The notes: a model not told the origin generated them from the letters alone. A DNA stretch of 64,000 nt from Arthrobacter echini (GCF_008107445.1 NZ_VSLD01000003.1:372001-436000); one strand, 5' to 3'; counted from the stretch's first letter, positions 33,663-43,274 are shown. Made by a program: numbers and translations.

Positions 33663-35002
33663 CCGTTCTCCTGTTCATCGTCGGGGTGCTCGTCGTCGTG
33701 GTCGGTGTCGCCGCATCGATCGCGCTGCACGAGGTGGGCCACCTGGTACCGGCGAAGCTGTTCAAGGTCCGCGTGACGCAATACATGGTGGGCTTCGGCC
33801 CCACGCTCTGGTCGAGGCGGCGCGGCGAGACCGAGTACGGGATCAAGGCGATCCCCGCCGGCGGGTACGTCTCGATGGTGGGCATGTTCCCACCCCCGAC
33901 GACGGACACGAGTGCGGTGCGCCAGTCCAGCACCGGAGTCTTCCAGCAGCTGGCCAGCGACGCCCGGCAGGTCGCGGCGGAGCAGTTGCAGCCCGGCGAC
34001 GAGGACCGCGTCTTCTACCGCCTGCCCATCTGGAAGCGCATCATCATCATGCTGGGCGGGCCGCTGATGAATCTCCTGATCGGGACGGTGCTCTTCGCCG
34101 TCCTCATCATGGGCTTCGGCACCGCGCAGCCCACCACCACCATCTCCTCGGTGTCCGAGTGCGTCGTCCCCGCGAGCCGGCAGGCCGCCACCGCCCAGAC
34201 GGAGTGCACCGTCGACGACCCCGCCGCGCCGGCGTACGAGGCCGGCCTCCTCCCCGGCGATCGTGTGGTCGCCTTCGACGGCCGCGAGGTCACCGACTGG
34301 AACGAACTCTCCGGCTGGATCCGTGAGGCAGCAGGCCGCGACGTCGGCATCACCTACCTGCGCGACGGAGGGCGCATCGACGCCACCATCAGGCCCCTGC
34401 TCACCGAGCGGCCGGTTGCGGCCGACGACGGAACGGCGCTGGTCGACGACGACGGCGTGGCCGTGATGCAGGAGGTGGGCTTCATCGGCGTCGGGTCGCT
34501 GGAGGAGCTGGTGCCGCAGCCGGCGAGTGAGGTGCTGCCCACCGTCGGTGAGTCGCTCACGAGCGTGGCGGGCGTGGTGCTGCACCTGCCGCAGCGCGTG
34601 GTCGAGGTGGGGCAGGCGGCCTTCTCGGATGCGCCGCGCGACCCCGAGGGGCCCATCAGCGTGGTCGGTGTGGGGCGCATCGCGGGGGAGATCTCGGCGA
34701 TGGAGGAGATCCCCGTGGTTTCCCGCGCGGCGACACTGGTAGGCCTCGTGGCCGGCGTCAATCTGGCCCTGTTCGTGTTCAACCTGATCCCGCTGCTGCC
34801 GCTCGACGGCGGGCACGTGGCAGGTGCTCTCTGGGAGGGACTGCGCCGCGGCGTCGCGCGCCTGCTCAAGCGCCCCGACCCCGGGCCGTTCGACATGGCG
34901 AAACTCCTGCCGCTGACCTATGCCGTGGCCATCCTCTTCATGGGGATGGGCGTCCTGCTGATCTATGCGGATATCGTGAAGCCGGTGGATCTTTTCGGGT
35001 GA
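33659..35002 (+). CDS. rip: Site-2 membrane metalloprotease (RseP/Rip1)
   Basis: The 447-aa membrane protein performs regulated intramembrane proteolysis, for example of anti-sigma factors. Start GTG 33659 overlaps dxr by 4 nt. The first helix holds the zinc motif HEVGH (residues 23-27). GIKAIPAGGYVSMVGM follows, then a membrane segment near residue 123. A PDZ domain lies at about 180-260 (PAYEAGLLPGDRVVAFDGREV). The C-terminal helix has FNLIPLLPLDGGHVAGALWEG, supplying the third zinc ligand in LDG. The dxr-rip-ispG association is conserved in actinobacteria; M. tuberculosis Rip1 controls several sigma factors. Confidence 0.95.
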   Translation: MTVLLFIVGVLVVVVGVAASIALHEVGHLVPAKLFKVRVTQYMVGFGPTLWSRRRGETEYGIKAIPAGGYVSMVGMFPPPTTDTSAVRQSSTGVFQQLASDARQVAAEQLQPGDEDRVFYRLPIWKRIIIMLGGPLMNLLIGTVLFAVLIMGFGTAQPTTTISSVSECVVPASRQAATAQTECTVDDPAAPAYEAGLLPGDRVVAFDGREVTDWNELSGWIREAAGRDVGITYLRDGGRIDATIRPLLTERPVAADDGTALVDDDGVAVMQEVGFIGVGSLEELVPQPASEVLPTVGESLTSVAGVVLHLPQRVVEVGQAAFSDAPRDPEGPISVVGVGRIAGEISAMEEIPVVSRAATLVGLVAGVNLALFVFNLIPLLPLDGGHVAGALWEGLRRGVARLLKRPDPGPFDMAKLLPLTYAVAILFMGMGVLLIYADIVKPVDLFG

Positions 35003-35003
35003 T

Positions 35004-35038
35004 CGGTTGTAATTCATAATTCAACCGAATACGGTTGA
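35004..35038. promoter_or_regulatory. Triple half-site operator upstream of SatD-like gene
   Basis: CGGTTG (35004-35009) and CGGTTG (35032-35037) flank CAACCG (35022-35027). The last two form a perfect 18-bp interrupted palindrome TCAACCG-AATA-CGGTTGA (35021-35038) ending 3 bp before the start codon at 35042. An AT-rich stretch TAATTCATAATT between the sites could hold the -10 region. The layout suggests strong autorepression by the HTH protein encoded next. Confidence 0.6.
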
Positions 35039-35041
35039 TGA

Positions 35042-35650
35042 ATGTTTGTCCTGACCATCGATCAGCAGGGAAGCCGCTCCAGCCCCGACCGCATCCCGGA
35101 GCTGCTCGACCTCCTCCGGTCTGTCCCGACGATCCTCCCGTGGGAGCGCTCGGTGGGCGACGAGGCGCAGGGGGTCGTGGCCCGCGCGTCCGACGTCGTC
35201 GATGCCGCCCTGGCCTGCCTGCGCGACGGCGGGTGGTACGTGGGGATAGGTATCGGCGAGGTGGAGCAGCCCTACCCGGAATCCTCCCGCGAGGGACGCG
35301 GCTCGGCCTTCGTGTCGGCCAGGACGGCCGTGGAGCGCGCGAAGAGAACGGGGGACAGGGCGCCGGTGTCCGTGGAGGGACCGGAGGGTTCCGCCGAGGC
35401 GGAAGGGGTGCTCGCCCTCCTCGGCCGCCACATCATGGCCCGCTCCGAGGCCGAGTGGCGGATCCTCGACCTGCTGCAGCCCGACACGCGCGGGACGCAG
35501 ACCGCCGTCGCGCGCACCCTCGGCATCAGCCCGCAGGCCGTGAGCAAGGCCGCCGCCCGCGCTGCGTGGCAGGAGGAGCTCGCCGTCCGTCCCGCCGTCG
35601 CGCGGTTGCTCACCTGGGCCGACGACGGCGTGGAGTCTCAACGGACCTGA
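35042..35650 (+). CDS. SatD-like HTH protein
   Basis: The 202-aa protein resembles the SatD family: MFVLTIDQQGSRSSPDRIPELLDLL at the start, ERSVGDEAQGVV near residue 40, and a C-terminal winged-helix-like segment EAEWRILDLLQPDTRGTQTAVARTLGISPQAVSKAAARAAWQ (near 138-180) that reads as a standard DNA-binding helix-turn-helix. The start ATG lies directly after an operator palindrome and has no Shine-Dalgarno, so translation may be leaderless. A membrane protein gene follows 177 bp on. Function of the family is not established; a regulator of its own small membrane partner is the simplest reading. Confidence 0.72.
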   Translation: MFVLTIDQQGSRSSPDRIPELLDLLRSVPTILPWERSVGDEAQGVVARASDVVDAALACLRDGGWYVGIGIGEVEQPYPESSREGRGSAFVSARTAVERAKRTGDRAPVSVEGPEGSAEAEGVLALLGRHIMARSEAEWRILDLLQPDTRGTQTAVARTLGISPQAVSKAAARAAWQEELAVRPAVARLLTWADDGVESQRT

Positions 35651-35827
35651 CCGGCCGAACAAGCAGACATGACCGGCCGGCAGCCGCAGAGCGGTGGTAT
35701 CTGCGCTCTCGGCGGCGTCGAGGAGCGGCATCGATGAGGGACGTCGAGGGGCGGTGAAGGGGGTGCCGTGCTGTAGACAGGGACCAGCAGACAGAGGGAA
35801 CAGCGGGTAGTAAGAACAGGAGGGGTG

Positions 35828-36277
35828 ATGGACGCACTGTGGATCGTGCTGGCGCTGCTCGTGGCGGGAGCCCTGGGCTCACCCGTGACCACGCTCGTCC
35901 TGCGCCTGGCGCGATCGGTGGACTCGGCGCAGCGACGCCGGGACGAACCTCCCGAACCGGCGGACCAGCCACAGCTCGATCTGCCCGCTCCACCGGCCGA
36001 GCCACCCAGCATCGAGGTCAGCGCGGTGCCCCCCGGCGTGCTGCGTGGCGGGCTCGTCATCGGGGTCCTCGAGCGGCTCGCCGTGACGGTCGCCATCCTC
36101 GGTGGTCAGCCGGTGGCCATCGCCTATGTCGTCGCGGTCAAGGCCCTCGGACGCTACTCCGAACTCAGGGAGTCCCCGGCCGCTTCGGAGCGCTTCATCA
36201 TCGGCACGCTGACGTCGCTGCTGTGGGCCGCGGGCGTGGCCACGCTCGTCAAGGTCTACCTGCTGGGAGTCACGTAG
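35828..36277 (+). CDS. Membrane protein partner of SatD-like gene
   Basis: The 149-aa protein starts at an ATG with AGGAGGGG upstream (a GTG one codon earlier is possible). It has an N-terminal helix (ALWIVLALLVAGALGSPVTTLVL), then a proline-rich charged loop (residues 33-62). The C-terminal part has two helices (VLERLAVTVAILGGQPVAIAYVVAVKALGRY and FIIGTLTSLLWAAGVATLVKVYLLG). The RFIIGTLTSLLWA ending resembles the conserved tail of DUF3307-like membrane proteins that accompany SatD genes. No catalytic motif was seen. The YciI gene starts 11 nt downstream. Confidence 0.7.
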   Translation: MDALWIVLALLVAGALGSPVTTLVLRLARSVDSAQRRRDEPPEPADQPQLDLPAPPAEPPSIEVSAVPPGVLRGGLVIGVLERLAVTVAILGGQPVAIAYVVAVKALGRYSELRESPAASERFIIGTLTSLLWAAGVATLVKVYLLGVT

Positions 36278-36287
36278 GGTGAGGAAC

Positions 36288-36578
36288 ATGAGTATCTTTG
36301 CCGTCGAGTACGTGTACGACCCCGACCAGGAGGGCCTCCGGGCCGAGCACCGCCCCGAGCACAGGGCGTGGCTGGAAGGGCTCGTTGAGCAGGGCCGCGT
36401 TCTCGCATCCGGACCGTTCGCCGATGGCAGCGGGGCCCTCCTCGTGGTCTCCTCCGAGACCGAATCCCACCTCAACGAGCTGGTGGGTCAGGATCCCTTT
36501 GCCCGGGAGGGTGTCATCTCGGCCGTCAAGACCACCGCCTGGAATCCTGTGATCGGTGTGTTCAAGGACCTCGTGTGA
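36288..36578 (+). CDS. YciI-family protein
   Basis: The 96-aa ferredoxin-like dimeric alpha/beta barrel protein carries the family His/Asp-type features: EYVYDPDQEGLRAEHRPEHRAWLEGLVEQGRVLASGPFAD, with the conserved RPEHRAWL and SGPF segments. Start ATG 36288 has GTGAGG upstream. YciI proteins are small and often of unknown substrate; some act in dechlorination or detoxification. It lies 11 nt after the membrane protein and 98 bp before ispG. Confidence 0.88.
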   Translation: MSIFAVEYVYDPDQEGLRAEHRPEHRAWLEGLVEQGRVLASGPFADGSGALLVVSSETESHLNELVGQDPFAREGVISAVKTTAWNPVIGVFKDLV

Positions 36579-36616
36579 GCCACGTCAAGGCGGCGTCCAT
36601 GGGCGCGGACCGGGTG

Positions 36617-36622
36617 GATAAT
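36617..36622 (+). promoter_or_regulatory. Candidate -10 element for ispG
   Basis: GATAAT (5 of 6 to TATAAT) lies 60 bp upstream of the chosen ispG start in the YciI-ispG gap. It would give a leader of about 50 nt. No matching -35 hexamer stands out. Confidence 0.4.
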
Positions 36623-36676
36623 GAACACAGGAAGTTCGTCTGACCCGCGGCCACGGCCGCCAGCATGGAGGATGTT

Positions 36677-37843
36677 TTGACCTCGGTCAACCTAGGAATG
36701 CCAGAAGCACCACCGCCCGTTCTCGCACCCCGACGCAAGACCCGGCAGATCAAGGTCGGCTCGGTGGGCGTCGGCTCGGACTCGCCGATCAGCATCCAGT
36801 CGATGACGACCACGCCGACCACCGACATCAATGCCACCCTGCAGCAGATCGCCGAGCTGACCGCCACCGGGTGCGACATCGTCCGCGTGGCCTGCCCGTC
36901 ACCCGATGACGCCGCTGCGCTGCCGATCATCGCCAAGAAGTCCCAGATCCCCGTCATCGCCGACATCCACTTCCAGCCGAAGTACGTCTTCGCAGCGATC
37001 GACGCCGGGTGTGCCGCGGTCCGCGTGAACCCGGGGAACATCCGGAAGTTCGACGACCAGGTCAAGGAGATCGCGGCCGCCGCGAAGGCCGCCGGTACCT
37101 CGATCCGCATCGGCGTCAACGCCGGATCCCTGGATCCCCGGCTCATGGAGAAGTACGGCAAGGCGACCCCCGAGGCCCTCGTGGAGTCCGCCGTCTGGGA
37201 AGCGTCATTGTTCGAGGAACACGACTTCCACGACTTCAAGATCTCCGTCAAGCACAACGACCCCGTGGTCATGGTGCGCGCGTACGAGCTGCTGGCCGAA
37301 CGCGGTGACTGGCCCCTCCACCTCGGCGTCACCGAGGCCGGCCCCGCGTTCCAGGGCACCATCAAGTCGGCAACAGCTTTCGGCGCCCTGCTCTCCCAGG
37401 GCATCGGCGACACCATCCGGGTCTCGCTGTCGGCCCCGCCGGTGGAGGAGATCAAGGTGGGCAACCAGATCCTCCAGTCGCTGAACCTGCGCCCGCGCAA
37501 GCTCGAAATCGTGTCCTGCCCCTCGTGCGGCCGGGCACAGGTGGACGTGTACACCCTCGCCGAGGAGGTCACGGCGGGCCTCGAGGGGATGGAGGTCCCC
37601 CTGCGCGTCGCCGTCATGGGCTGTGTGGTCAACGGACCGGGCGAGGCCCGCGAAGCGGATCTCGGCGTCGCCTCCGGCAACGGCAAGGGGCAGATCTTCG
37701 TCAAGGGAGAGGTCATCAAGACCGTTCCCGAGGACCAGATCGTCGAGACGCTCATCGAGGAAGCCATGCGGCTCGCGGAGGAGATGGGTGAGGCTGATGG
37801 CGAGACTGCTGGCCCGGGTGGCCCCATGGTTACCGTTAGCTAA
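36677..37843 (+). CDS. ispG: 4-hydroxy-3-methylbut-2-enyl diphosphate synthase
   Basis: IspG (388 aa) is the [4Fe-4S] enzyme that converts MEcPP to HMBPP in the MEP pathway. The TTG at 36677 (TTG-ACC-TCG) was preferred because GGAGGA lies 4 nt upstream and close relatives begin MTSV; ATG 36665 would add four residues. TIM-barrel motifs include [19 protein letters not shown] near residue 27, DIVRVACPS near 68, and [14 protein letters not shown] near 95. The cluster cysteines are in [13 protein letters not shown] (near 279) and [17 protein letters not shown] (near 314), with the distal Glu following. It overlaps the next gene by 47 nt. Confidence 0.96.
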   Translation: MTSVNLGMPEAPPPVLAPRRKTRQIKVGSVGVGSDSPISIQSMTTTPTTDINATLQQIAELTATGCDIVRVACPSPDDAAALPIIAKKSQIPVIADIHFQPKYVFAAIDAGCAAVRVNPGNIRKFDDQVKEIAAAAKAAGTSIRIGVNAGSLDPRLMEKYGKATPEALVESAVWEASLFEEHDFHDFKISVKHNDPVVMVRAYELLAERGDWPLHLGVTEAGPAFQGTIKSATAFGALLSQGIGDTIRVSLSAPPVEEIKVGNQILQSLNLRPRKLEIVSCPSCGRAQVDVYTLAEEVTAGLEGMEVPLRVAVMGCVVNGPGEAREADLGVASGNGKGQIFVKGEVIKTVPEDQIVETLIEEAMRLAEEMGEADGETAGPGGPMVTVS

Positions 37844-38699
37844 ATCTGCCGCCGATCCGGAAGGCCCCTGGTCTTTCCGCGTCCTGGGCGCGGACGACAC
37901 GAGGGACCTGTGGTCCATCGTCAATACGGACCCCGTGGCCAATGTGTTCATCGCCGCGCATCTCGAGGCGATGGGCAGCGCAGCGCCGTCGCCGGCCGGC
38001 GGCGAGATCGTCGGCATGTTCCGTCACGGCGTGCTCCGGGCGGCCTGCTGGGCAGGGGTCAATCTCGTGCCGATCGGCGTGACGGACGAGACCGGTGCCA
38101 TCTTCGGGGACCATCTGGGACGGTCGGGGCGATCGTTCTCGTCCATCTTCGGGCTCTCCGAGGGTGTGATGGATCTCTGGTCCACCCTGGAGGACTACGG
38201 GGGAGAGCCGTTCGACGTGCGGCCCAGCCAGCCCCTGCTGGTCATCGACTCCGAGCCGCTCATCGATGCGGCACCCGATCTGCGCTTCACGCAATCCGAC
38301 GAACTCGACCTGCTCCTCCCCGCGTGCGCGGCGATGTTCGAGGAGGAGGTGGGCTACTCGCCCTTCATCGGTAGCTCGGAACACTACCGGCGCCGCGTGG
38401 CCACCCTGATCGGCAAGCGGCACTCGCTCGTCGCCACCGGGGACGACGGCGAGGTGGTCTTCAAGGCCGAGCTGGGAACCGTCTCCTCGCAGGTGGCCCA
38501 GATCCAGGGTGTCTGGGTGAACCCGGACCACCGCGGCAAGGGGCTGAGCGCCGCCTACATGGCCGGGGTCGTCGTCGCGGCCCGTTCCCTGGCGCCGACC
38601 GTGAGCCTCTACGTGAATTCCTACAACGCCCGCGCCATCGCCGCCTACAAGCGCGTGGGCTTCGAGCAGCAGGACACCTTCGCGACCATCCTGTTCTGA
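37797..38699 (+). CDS. GNAT acetyltransferase with DUF4081-like N-terminus
   Basis: The 300-aa protein has an N-terminal DUF4081-type domain ([29 protein letters not shown] near residue 32) and a C-terminal GNAT domain. The latter shows [41 protein letters not shown] near residue 220, with the R-G-K-G acetyl-CoA loop. The C-terminal strand pair is [20 protein letters not shown]. The ATG at 37797 has GGGTGAGG upstream and lies inside the 3' end of ispG in another frame (47-nt overlap), so the two are probably co-translated. The ispG-GNAT-proS order is conserved in actinobacteria. Substrate unknown. Confidence 0.9.
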   Translation: MARLLARVAPWLPLAKSAADPEGPWSFRVLGADDTRDLWSIVNTDPVANVFIAAHLEAMGSAAPSPAGGEIVGMFRHGVLRAACWAGVNLVPIGVTDETGAIFGDHLGRSGRSFSSIFGLSEGVMDLWSTLEDYGGEPFDVRPSQPLLVIDSEPLIDAAPDLRFTQSDELDLLLPACAAMFEEEVGYSPFIGSSEHYRRRVATLIGKRHSLVATGDDGEVVFKAELGTVSSQVAQIQGVWVNPDHRGKGLSAAYMAGVVVAARSLAPTVSLYVNSYNARAIAAYKRVGFEQQDTFATILF

Positions 38700-38711
38700 G
38701 GAGTCCGTTCC

Positions 38712-38743
38712 GAGGAGCACGACCCTGCCCTGAGGAGCACGAC
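38712..38743. repeat. Two 12-bp direct repeats upstream of proS
   Basis: GAGGAGCACGAC occurs at 38712-38723 and 38732-38743 (20-bp period); a partial GAGGAG also lies at 38698. They precede a possible -10 TAGATT at 38755-38760. Either regulatory direct repeats or a remnant duplication. Confidence 0.6.
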
Positions 38744-38832
38744 GGCGGACCGGCTAGATTGATACCTGTTGTCTCCCGCCGCCCGGCGGGACAGCGCATG
38801 GCAGTGCCCGATACATACGAACGGATTCCCGC

Positions 38833-40632
38833 GTGGTCTTACGACTCTCGACCCTTTTCCTGCGCACGCTGCGCGACGATCCCGCCGATGCCGAGGTGGC
38901 AAGCCATCGCCTCCTGGTGCGCGCCGGCTACATCCGCCGCGCAGCTCCCGGCATCTACAGTTGGCTGCCGCTGGGACTGAAGGTCCTCGCGAAGGTGGAG
39001 GCCGTCATCCGCGAGGAGATGGAGGAGATCGGCGCTCAGGAGGTGCATTTCCCGGCCCTGCTGCCCAAGGAACCCTATGAGGCGACGAACCGCTGGACCG
39101 AGTACGGCGACGGCATCTTCCGCCTGCAGGACCGCAAGGGCGCGGACTATCTCCTGGCACCCACGCACGAGGAGATGTTCACGCTGCTCGTGAAGGACCT
39201 CTACACCTCGTACAAGGACCTGCCGGTACGGCTCTTCCAGATCCAGACCAAGTACCGCGACGAGGCCCGTCCCCGGGCGGGCCTGCTCCGCGGACGCGAG
39301 TTCATCATGAAGGACTCCTACTCGTTCGACATCGACGACGAGGCGCTGGAGGAGAGTTACCAGCTCCACCGCGCGGCCTACGTGCGCATCTTCGAGCGGC
39401 TCGGCCTCGAGATCATCCCGGTCACGGCGACGGCGGGGGCCATGGGTGGGTCCAAGAGCGAGGAGTTCCTGCACCCCACACCCATCGGAGAAGACACGTT
39501 CGTGCGCTCCGCCGGTGGCTACACGGCCAATGTCGAGGCCGTCTCCACGGTGGTGCCCGCGGCCCTCGACTTCACGACGGCGCCGGCGGCGGAGGTCCAC
39601 GACACACCCGACACCCCGACCATCAGCACGCTCGTGGACCACGCCAACGCCGCGGCGCCGCGGGACGACCGCGCGTGGACCGCCGCCGACACCCTGAAGA
39701 ACGTGGTCCTCGCCGCCCGGCTGCCCACGGGGGAACGGGAGATACTCGTGGTCGGCGTCCCCGGCGACCGCGCCGTGGATCTCAAGCGCATCGAGGCCAC
39801 CATCGCCGGGCACCTCGGCTCCGGTGGGGAGGTGGCCGTCGAGACCGCCACCGAGGAGGACCTGGCGAAGCACCCCGGCCTCGTCAAGGGCTACATCGGC
39901 CCCGGTCTGTCCCTCGAGGACCCTGTACTCGGCGCGGACGCCACGACGGGCCTGCGGTATCTCGTGGACCCGCGCGTGGTCAGCGGTACGGCGTGGATCA
40001 CCGGCGCCAACCAGCCCGGCCGGCACGTGTTCGGCCTGATCGCCGGGCGCGACTTCGGCTGGGACGGCACCATCGAGGCGGTCGAGGTCCGCGAGGGCGA
40101 CGAGGCACCCGACGGGTCCGGGCCCCTTATCGCGGCCCGCGGTATCGAGATGGGCCACATCTTCCAGCTGGGTCGGAAGTACGCGGAGGCACTCGGGCTC
40201 AAGGTCCTGGACCGCAACGGCAAGCTCACCACCGTGACCATGGGCTCCTACGGCGTGGGCGTCACGCGCGCCATCGCGGCCCTGGCGGAATCGAACCACG
40301 ACGACCGCGGGATCATCTGGCCCCGCAACGTGGCCCCCGCTGACGTGCACCTCGTGGCCACGGGCAAGGGGACCGAGGTGTACGAGGCGGCGGAGAAGCT
40401 GGCCGCGGAGCTCGAGTCCGACGGTCTGACCGTGCTCTACGACGACCGCCCCAAGGTCTCGCCGGGGGTGAAGTTCGGCGACGCCGAGCTCATCGGGGTG
40501 CCCACCATCGTGGTCGTCGGACGCGGGCTCGCCGAAGGCGTCATCGAGGTCAGGGACCGCCGGACGGGCGAGGCCCAGAATGTCGCCGTGGACGAGACGG
40601 CGGCGTTCCTGCGCCGGCTCACGGCACACTAG
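38833..40632 (+). CDS. proS: Prolyl-tRNA synthetase
   Basis: ProRS (599 aa) is the bacterial type with an inserted editing domain. The class II catalytic core has motif 1 around [26 protein letters not shown], motif 2 in [25 protein letters not shown] near residue 147, and motif 3 [16 protein letters not shown] near 470. The YbaK-like insertion, which hydrolyses mischarged Ala-tRNA(Pro), spans roughly 240-390. The C-terminal anticodon domain begins near 490 ([13 protein letters not shown]). The GTG start has no strong ribosome binding site. A TauE gene begins 3 nt after the stop. Confidence 0.96.
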   Translation: MVLRLSTLFLRTLRDDPADAEVASHRLLVRAGYIRRAAPGIYSWLPLGLKVLAKVEAVIREEMEEIGAQEVHFPALLPKEPYEATNRWTEYGDGIFRLQDRKGADYLLAPTHEEMFTLLVKDLYTSYKDLPVRLFQIQTKYRDEARPRAGLLRGREFIMKDSYSFDIDDEALEESYQLHRAAYVRIFERLGLEIIPVTATAGAMGGSKSEEFLHPTPIGEDTFVRSAGGYTANVEAVSTVVPAALDFTTAPAAEVHDTPDTPTISTLVDHANAAAPRDDRAWTAADTLKNVVLAARLPTGEREILVVGVPGDRAVDLKRIEATIAGHLGSGGEVAVETATEEDLAKHPGLVKGYIGPGLSLEDPVLGADATTGLRYLVDPRVVSGTAWITGANQPGRHVFGLIAGRDFGWDGTIEAVEVREGDEAPDGSGPLIAARGIEMGHIFQLGRKYAEALGLKVLDRNGKLTTVTMGSYGVGVTRAIAALAESNHDDRGIIWPRNVAPADVHLVATGKGTEVYEAAEKLAAELESDGLTVLYDDRPKVSPGVKFGDAELIGVPTIVVVGRGLAEGVIEVRDRRTGEAQNVAVDETAAFLRRLTAH

Positions 40633-40635
40633 GAC

Positions 40636-41448
40636 GTGGTCTCCGGACTCGAGGAGATCCACCTCGCCACCATCGTGCTGGTCCTCATGGCCGGCTTCTC
40701 GGCGGGCTGGGTGGACGCCGTCGTGGGCGGCGGGGGACTGCTGCAGCTTCCGGCGCTCCTCCTGGTCCCCGGGATCAGTCCCGTGCAGGCGCTGGCGACG
40801 AACAAGCTTGGCTCCATCTTCGGGACCACTACGAGCGCCGTCACCTACTACCGCCGGGTGCACCCGGATCTTCGGACGGCGCTCCCCATGGCCGGGGTGG
40901 CCCTGGTGGGGAGCTTCGGCGGGGCGATCCTCGCGGCGTCCCTGCCGTCGTCGGTGTTCAAGCCCGTCATCGTGGCCGCCCTCGTCGCGGTCGCGGTCTT
41001 CACCGCGCTCAAGCCCACGGTGGGAACGCTGACGAAGCTCAAGCACCAGGGTGTGCGGCACCATGGGACGGCCGCGGGGATCGGTCTGGTGATCGGCTTC
41101 TACGACGGCCTGATCGGCCCGGGTACCGGATCCTTCCTGATCATCGCGATGGTCACCCTGCTCGGTTACAGCTTCCTCGGGGCCAGCGCGAAGGCGAAGA
41201 TCGTCAACATGGCAACCAACTTCGGCGCGCTCATGTTCTTCCTGCCCAACGGTTCCATCCTCTGGGGGCTCGGTCTGCTGCTCGGGACGGCGAACATGGC
41301 CGGCGGGTACCTCGGCTCGCGGATGGCTGTCAGCAGGGGCAGCACCTTCGTGCGGGTGGTGTTCCTGGTCGTCGTCGGGGCACTGATCCTGAAACTCGGC
41401 TACGACGTCTGGATCGAGAATCTCCGCCCGCTCGTCTCCGCTTCCTGA
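40636..41448 (+). CDS. TauE/SafE-family membrane exporter
   Basis: The 270-aa protein has 7-8 membrane helices. It carries the family repeats GFSAGWVDAVVGGGGLLQLPALLLV near residue 16 and GFYDGLIGPGTGSFLIIAMVTLLG near residue 155, the paired glycine-rich motifs of TauE/SafE proteins that export or import sulfite, sulfoacetate or other organosulfur anions. The GTG start is 3 nt after proS, so it is co-transcribed, and it converges with the DUF4439 gene 6 nt away. Substrate unknown. Confidence 0.9.
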   Translation: MVSGLEEIHLATIVLVLMAGFSAGWVDAVVGGGGLLQLPALLLVPGISPVQALATNKLGSIFGTTTSAVTYYRRVHPDLRTALPMAGVALVGSFGGAILAASLPSSVFKPVIVAALVAVAVFTALKPTVGTLTKLKHQGVRHHGTAAGIGLVIGFYDGLIGPGTGSFLIIAMVTLLGYSFLGASAKAKIVNMATNFGALMFFLPNGSILWGLGLLLGTANMAGGYLGSRMAVSRGSTFVRVVFLVVVGALILKLGYDVWIENLRPLVSAS

Positions 41449-41454
41449 GCGACG

Positions 41455-42519
41455 TCACGGCGCATCGGTGCTCAGCCCGGGCAGGGCTCCCAGCGGCGTC
41501 CCGTCCGCGAGACTGCGCTGGGCCGCTGCATTGAAGGAGGAGACGATCCAGGCGCGGCCCCCCGAGCCGACCGTGGACAACAGACCGGCGTAGAGCTCGG
41601 CCTGGTCCTGTTCGACGACGCGAAGTGCGGCCGCCGGGTCGGCGCGGAACGCTGCGTCGATCGTGTAGGCGGGGGGAGCGGTCGGGGCGGACACGCACAG
41701 CTCGGCGAGCCTCGCTGTCGCGGCGTCCGCGAGGTGCGCGTGGAGCCGGGCACGCGAGAGTGCCGGCGCGGGGTCGTCCAGCAGTCCCGCGGCAACCTCG
41801 TACCCGTATGCGGCCTGGTCCTCGGCGCTCCGCGCGGACTGCAGGGCCACGCGGTCGGCCTCCGGGCCCAGCGGTGCACCGGCGCACGCATCGGCTTGGC
41901 CCTCCGCCGGCCCAGCTGGGGTCTCTCCTGCGGTCACGACGGCGTCGGGCGGGGGGAGACCGGGTTCGACGTCGAGCGCCTCCCCGAGCAGGGCGGCGTG
42001 GCGCCACTGGTTCGCGCCGGCCGCCGCGAGGACCCGGCTGGGGCCGGGATCGGCGGTCACGGCGTCCCGCAGGCTGCGGAGCGCACTCTCCCGCAGTGCC
42101 GGGAGCAGATCGGCGGCGGACCCGGGGGTCGCGGCAGCGGTGGTCGGTGGCACCGCGGATGTGGAACCGGTTCCGCCGCCGGGACGGCGTGGCAGGGCGA
42201 CGGCGTCGGCCTGCACGTCGAGATCAGCGGCGAGCGGGGCCAGCCGTGCGGAGAGCGCGCTGTCGGAGCCGGTGGCAGCCCGCACCTGCTCGGCGAGCGC
42301 CCTGAAGCGGCCCTCGGTGTCGAGCTGGGCCTGCTCGGCGGCGGACGACACGATCCGGTGCCCGTCGGGACTCCCACCGCCCACCCCGAGCGTGAGCAGG
42401 ATGAGCACCAGGACGAACCCGGCGGCGAGCCGGAGGAGCCAAGGGCCCACGGATGCTGAGTGCCCGGGCCCGGGGGCAGGGTCGACGTGCTCGTCCTCCA
42501 CCCACCCTCGCCCGGTCAC
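41455..42519 (-). CDS. DUF4439 ferritin-like membrane-anchored protein
   Basis: The 354-aa protein has one N-terminal membrane helix (PWLLRLAAGFVLVLILLTLGV, residues 26-46). A long helical extracytoplasmic region with a Thr/Pro-rich spacer follows. The C-terminal DUF4439 ferritin-like four-helix bundle (about residues 215-345) contains ALQSARSAEDQAAYGYEVAAGLL, SRARLHAHLADAATARLAELC and VVEQDQAELYAGLLSTVG. Metal-binding Glu/His positions are not clearly conserved. The GTG start lies 104 bp from rimP, which runs the opposite way. This placement beside rimP-nusA is conserved in Micrococcaceae, but the function is unknown. Confidence 0.82.
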   Translation of the reverse strand: MTGRGWVEDEHVDPAPGPGHSASVGPWLLRLAAGFVLVLILLTLGVGGGSPDGHRIVSSAAEQAQLDTEGRFRALAEQVRAATGSDSALSARLAPLAADLDVQADAVALPRRPGGGTGSTSAVPPTTAAATPGSAADLLPALRESALRSLRDAVTADPGPSRVLAAAGANQWRHAALLGEALDVEPGLPPPDAVVTAGETPAGPAEGQADACAGAPLGPEADRVALQSARSAEDQAAYGYEVAAGLLDDPAPALSRARLHAHLADAATARLAELCVSAPTAPPAYTIDAAFRADPAAALRVVEQDQAELYAGLLSTVGSGGRAWIVSSFNAAAQRSLADGTPLGALPGLSTDAP

Positions 42520-42623
42520 AGTTCATGATGCTCCCACGAGCGGCCCCGTGCCGTCCCGTCCACACGCGGCGCTGCGGAATATCGGTACTCTTGGAGGACA
42601 ACATCATCGAGTGGGAGGCAGCC

Positions 42624-43274
42624 ATGGCAGTCCGGTCCGGGAACGATCAGCAGGCCTCGATCCGCAGAACCACCCTCGAGGCCGAACTCCGGGTCGAAGC
42701 GCAGCGAGTGCGCACCAGACTGCAGCCCGTCGTCGAGCGGCACAATCTTTATCTGGAGGACGTGGACATCAAGGTGGCAGGCTCCCACCGGACCGTGAAC
42801 GTGGTCGTCGATCTTCCCGAGGGCGCCTCCGGAAGCGTGGGCCTCGATGTGATCTCCGCCATTTCCACTGATCTCTCCGCGGCCATGGACGCCGCCCCGG
42901 AGGACGACGACCGCCCGTACAGCCTGGAGATCTCCTCGCCCGGTGTCTCCCGCCCGCTCACCGAACCACGGCACTGGCGCCGCAATGTGGGACGAATGAT
43001 CGAGGTCAAGCTGGTGAACGGTGACCTGGTCCTCGGCCGACTGCAGGAGGTCACCGACGACGGCGTCCGGATCCTCCCGCAGCTGCCGGTCAAGAAGGGC
43101 ATGAAACCCAAGCAGGGCGATCCGCAGCTGCTGCCGTTCGGCAGGATCAGCAGGGGAACGGTCCAGGTCGAATTCGCCCATGCCGACGACGAACACCACG
43201 AACACTCCGAGGGGACCGATCCGGAGACCTCCGGCGACGTGCACCACGGGCAAGGAGACCCACATGGACATTGA
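42624..43274 (+). CDS. rimP: Ribosome maturation factor RimP
   Basis: RimP (216 aa) helps assemble the 30S head with S12 and S19. ATG 42624 follows GGGAGG. The N-terminal alpha/beta domain has [19 protein letters not shown] and [18 protein letters not shown], then the conserved [30 protein letters not shown] near residue 92. The C-terminal SH3-like domain follows. It ends in a His-rich tail ([12 protein letters not shown]...[10 protein letters not shown]) that is longer than usual. Overlap with nusA is 11 nt. Confidence 0.95.
   Translation: MAVRSGNDQQASIRRTTLEAELRVEAQRVRTRLQPVVERHNLYLEDVDIKVAGSHRTVNVVVDLPEGASGSVGLDVISAISTDLSAAMDAAPEDDDRPYSLEISSPGVSRPLTEPRHWRRNVGRMIEVKLVNGDLVLGRLQEVTDDGVRILPQLPVKKGMKPKQGDPQLLPFGRISRGTVQVEFAHADDEHHEHSEGTDPETSGDVHHGQGDPHGH

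Noticed and set aside
38839-41064. A 741-codon minus-strand open frame opposite proS and the TauE gene
   Set aside because: Same GC-bias shadow; the plus-strand proteins are unmistakable and the antisense product is composition-biased with no recognisable fold.
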